Positions 62,079 through 64,000 of a stretch of DNA of 64,000 bases are shown here, one piece after another. The stretch covers positions 62,001-126,000 of the forward strand of contig NZ_CAJYEB010000030.1 in NCBI RefSeq assembly GCF_913773735.1. The letters are read 5' to 3'. The notes below the pieces were generated by a model, which searched no databases, was not told the DNA's origin, and saw only the letters and a program-made list of their open reading frames with translations. The translations under genes were made by a program, and so were the position numbers. Source of the DNA: an uncultured Massilia sp. Its GTDB lineage: Bacteria > Pseudomonadota > Gammaproteobacteria > Burkholderiales > Burkholderiaceae_D. Every line of letters starts with the position of its first letter. The stretch's first letter is position 1.

Positions 62079-62642
62079 ATGGCAGTGATCGGAGCAGCAG
62101 TCGATAGCGAGACGAAGCAGGTATTCGATGCGATCGCACGATCGCGATCCGTGACGACATCGCGCCTCGCTGGTGCGTTGATTACGGATTTCATCAGGGC
62201 GGAGAAAGGCGGCCAGGTCGTAACCACGAAGGCGCCTGGATTGCCGGCGATGGGCCATGCGGCTGCCCATGCCGGCGCGAAGACGGAACAGGTGTATGTC
62301 CGGCTCGAACCCTACTACTACGACGAGCTGGGGCGCCTGGCGGCGCAGCGCCGGTGGTATCGCAGCGCCTATCTGGCAAATCTCCTGTACGCGCATGTCG
62401 ACCGCCTCCCGGTGCTGTGCCATGACGAGGTCAACGCGGTGCGGCAGGTCGCGCGGCAGCTGGCGGATATCGGTCGCAACGTCAACCAGATCGCCAGGAA
62501 AGTCAACATCGATCCCGACCGTGCCGACCTGTCCGCGTTCGACTTCGAGCTGGTCAGGATGCTGCTCGACGTCGAGACGGCGGCGGTCAAGGACCTGGTC
62601 CATGCCAACCTGCGAACCTGGGGAGCGACCGATGTCCAGTGA
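62079..62642 (+). CDS. mobC: MobC-like relaxosome accessory protein
   Basis: A 187-residue protein. VYVRLEPYYYDELGRLAAQR begins the ribbon-helix-helix-like part and LADIGRNVNQIARKVNIDPD is the MobC hallmark. In the family it opens DNA at oriT and helps the relaxase. ATG 62079 has GGGAG upstream; an in-frame TTG at 62010 would add 23 residues. Its end overlaps the relaxase start by 11 bp. Confidence 0.85.
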   Translation: MAVIGAAVDSETKQVFDAIARSRSVTTSRLAGALITDFIRAEKGGQVVTTKAPGLPAMGHAAAHAGAKTEQVYVRLEPYYYDELGRLAAQRRWYRSAYLANLLYAHVDRLPVLCHDEVNAVRQVARQLADIGRNVNQIARKVNIDPDRADLSAFDFELVRMLLDVETAAVKDLVHANLRTWGATDVQ

Positions 62643-63672
62643 ACGCGAGATCGTACCCGAGCGCGGCGGACGCAAGTCGGGCCTGCGCCGGCTTGTCTAC
62701 AGGCCGCAGGCCAGTCCCGGGCATGGCGGCAGCGACTGGCAAGCGACCAAGGAACGGTTGCGGCGTACCGTGGCGCGTGTTCCCGAAGTCGTCATCAAGG
62801 TCAAGGGCGGCGGCACGACCATTGCTGGCGTCATGCGATACATGAACTACATCTCGCGCAAGGGCATGCTGATCGCGGCGAACGAGAGAGGTGAACGTAT
62901 CCAGGGCGGCGAGAACATCAGGACGACGCATGCCTCCTGGGATCTCGACCTGCAGCGTACCCATGACCGGAAAGGCGAGCAGATGCACCAGTCGTTCAAC
63001 GTGATCTTCTCGATGCCGGCAAGGACGGATCCTGGCAAGCTGTTCGCCGCGGTCCAGTCCTTCGCCCAGGAGAATTTCGTCCGGCGCCAGTACCTCATGG
63101 TGCTGCACACGCCGGAGACCGACCCCAGCGACAGTCCGCCGCCGCATCCTCACGTCCATGTGATCGTGCGTGCCGAGGACGAGGACGGGCAACGGCTCCA
63201 CATCCGCAAGACAACCCTGCGTGCCTGGCGGGAGGCATTCGCGGCGGAGCTTCGCTCACGGGGCATCGAGGCGAACGCCACTTCCAGGGCGGAACGGGGG
63301 GTATCGCTCAAGGCGCGTGGCAGCGCGGAATACCACATCCGGGAACGGGGCGAGGTATCCACCGCCGAGGCACGGCGTTTCGCCGAAGCGACGGGCGACC
63401 TTCGCAGGAACGAGACCGAACCGAAGCCATGGGAAGTAGCGATGGCCGCGCGTCGGCGGGACGTGTTGAAGGAACTGGCCAGGAACGCCGCCACCTTGCG
63501 CCAGGAGGGCGATACGGAGCTCGCCGAGAAGGTGGAACGCTTCGCCCGCGAACTGCCAGCGCTCGACACGGAGCGACGCAGGATGCAGCGTGCCCTCGTC
63601 GAACAGGTCAACGCACGTGTCAGGCGGGAACGGGCGGAGGACCTGCCTCCGCCCCTGCCGGACATGCATTAG
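62632..63672 (+). CDS. MOB-P-type relaxase
   Basis: A 346-residue relaxase. The metal-binding three-His motif is HPHVH (residues 172-176) in a PPHPHVHVIVRAED strand. Candidate nicking tyrosines lie in GVMRYMNYISRKG (Y70, Y73). The family is VirD2/TraI (MOB-P), which fits the IncP-type nic site upstream. It is short for TraI and lacks a helicase or primase; the LPD7 protein at 45892 may supply a missing part. It nicks oriT and stays bound to the 5' end. Confidence 0.88.
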   Translation: MSSEREIVPERGGRKSGLRRLVYRPQASPGHGGSDWQATKERLRRTVARVPEVVIKVKGGGTTIAGVMRYMNYISRKGMLIAANERGERIQGGENIRTTHASWDLDLQRTHDRKGEQMHQSFNVIFSMPARTDPGKLFAAVQSFAQENFVRRQYLMVLHTPETDPSDSPPPHPHVHVIVRAEDEDGQRLHIRKTTLRAWREAFAAELRSRGIEANATSRAERGVSLKARGSAEYHIRERGEVSTAEARRFAEATGDLRRNETEPKPWEVAMAARRRDVLKELARNAATLRQEGDTELAEKVERFARELPALDTERRRMQRALVEQVNARVRRERAEDLPPPLPDMH

Positions 63673-63741
63673 ACCCGGCGTAGCAGGCGGCAGGCCATGC
63701 GGCCGCGCCATATCGACGCATCGAACAACAAGGGGGCAATC

Positions 63742-64000
63742 ATGGATAAAACTTCAGGTACAGGCGCCAAGAAGGTCCGCCAGGATGGAGGGAAGGAACC
63801 CGGTCCGGCATGGCAATTGGCGGGAGAGGCCCTGTGCCTCTATGCGGACCCCGGATATCGTCCGCCTGGGCCGGAGGATGTGCGCACCGTCATGCATCTG
63901 CTGGGAACGACCGCCGAGGAACTTGCCCTCCTTGTCGGCGTGAAGAATGGCCGGGCCGTCCGGCGCTGGCTCGCACCACCGTCCGCAAGATCCCATGCTC
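63742..64000 (+). CDS. Probable small HTH protein, cut by window end
   Basis: The visible 86 residues begin MDKTSGTGAKKVRQDGGKEP. TAEELALLVGVKNGRAVRRW looks like a Cro/CI-type helix-turn-helix. AAGGGGG lies 8 bases before the ATG. The end is outside the window, so length and role are unknown. Confidence 0.6.
   Translation, partial: MDKTSGTGAKKVRQDGGKEPGPAWQLAGEALCLYADPGYRPPGPEDVRTVMHLLGTTAEELALLVGVKNGRAVRRWLAPPSARSHA

Larger units (their letters stand above)
25623..64000. mobile_element. Integrative conjugative element (left part), inserted in mutS
   Basis: The left boundary is where the MutS frame is broken. The element contains decayed genes, a defence-like block, an IS remnant, a full VirB/VirD4 transfer apparatus, partition genes, an IncP-type oriT and a relaxase. 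It runs past the window end. No integrase or transposase gene is seen, so the mechanism of insertion is unknown. GC is lower than the host in 25.6-30 kb and in 41.8-45.3 kb, and near host level in the transfer genes, so the element is a mosaic. Confidence 0.8.

Overview
The window joins a GC-rich beta-proteobacterial chromosome (1 to about 25,622) to the left part of an integrated conjugative element (about 25,623 to 64,000, continuing past the end). A Massilia-like member of the Oxalobacteraceae is the best guess. The basis is the very high GC, a cphA'/cphA cyanophycin pair with its DUF1854 and ABC companions, a PEP-CTERM exported protein and a MutS amino terminus of the family type. No rRNA or tRNA was seen, so the genus is an inference.

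Chromosomal part. On the minus strand lie a truncated CHASE3/GAF sensor, a UvrA2-type ATPase, and a glycosyltransferase/reductase pair. A plus-strand ABC-F ATPase follows. Next is a purine or nucleoside uptake locus: two ABC permeases and a double-ATPase subunit (minus strand), a GntR/FCD regulator, a Tsx-like outer-membrane channel, a BMP-family lipoprotein/binding protein and a guanine-deaminase-like enzyme (plus strand). Several TTGNATNCAA-type palindromes lie between them. A cyanophycin locus follows: DUF1854 protein, ABC exporter, CphA' with a decayed second ATP site, and CphA. Last come a small membrane protein and a PEP-CTERM protein whose ribosome-binding site is buried in an inverted repeat.

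The element. It interrupts mutS after about codon 24, so this end leaves only a 30-codon stub. First comes about 3 kb of lower-GC cargo with decayed genes, a candidate small RNA and an NYN-domain protein. Then a defence-like block occupies 28.8 to 45.2 kb. It holds two different cytosine-C5 methyltransferases, a 709-residue P-loop ATPase with a Cys cluster, an unrecognised 511-residue protein and an 1843-residue protein that combines a PD-(D/E)xK-like nuclease motif with a carboxy-terminal HerA/FtsK-type ATPase. A Vsr endonuclease completes the operon. Convergent to it is a lower-GC pair: a protein with two GHKL ATPase domains and a receiver-domain partner. The layout recalls the DptF/DptG/DptH restriction module of phosphorothioation systems, but here it is attached to C5 methylation and no dnd or ssp genes are present. 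I know of no described system with this composition.

The conjugation part (45.9 to 63.7 kb) holds an LPD7-domain protein, VirD4, a complete VirB2 to VirB11 set on the minus strand (including a 49-codon VirB7 lipoprotein and an EexN-type exclusion lipoprotein), then a KorA/TrfB-like repressor, ParA and ParB on the plus strand. Two perfect 16-bp palindromes lie inside parB. An IncP-type oriT with a recognisable nic sequence sits just before mobC and a three-histidine relaxase. No integrase or transposase is visible, so it must lie beyond the right edge or be encoded elsewhere.
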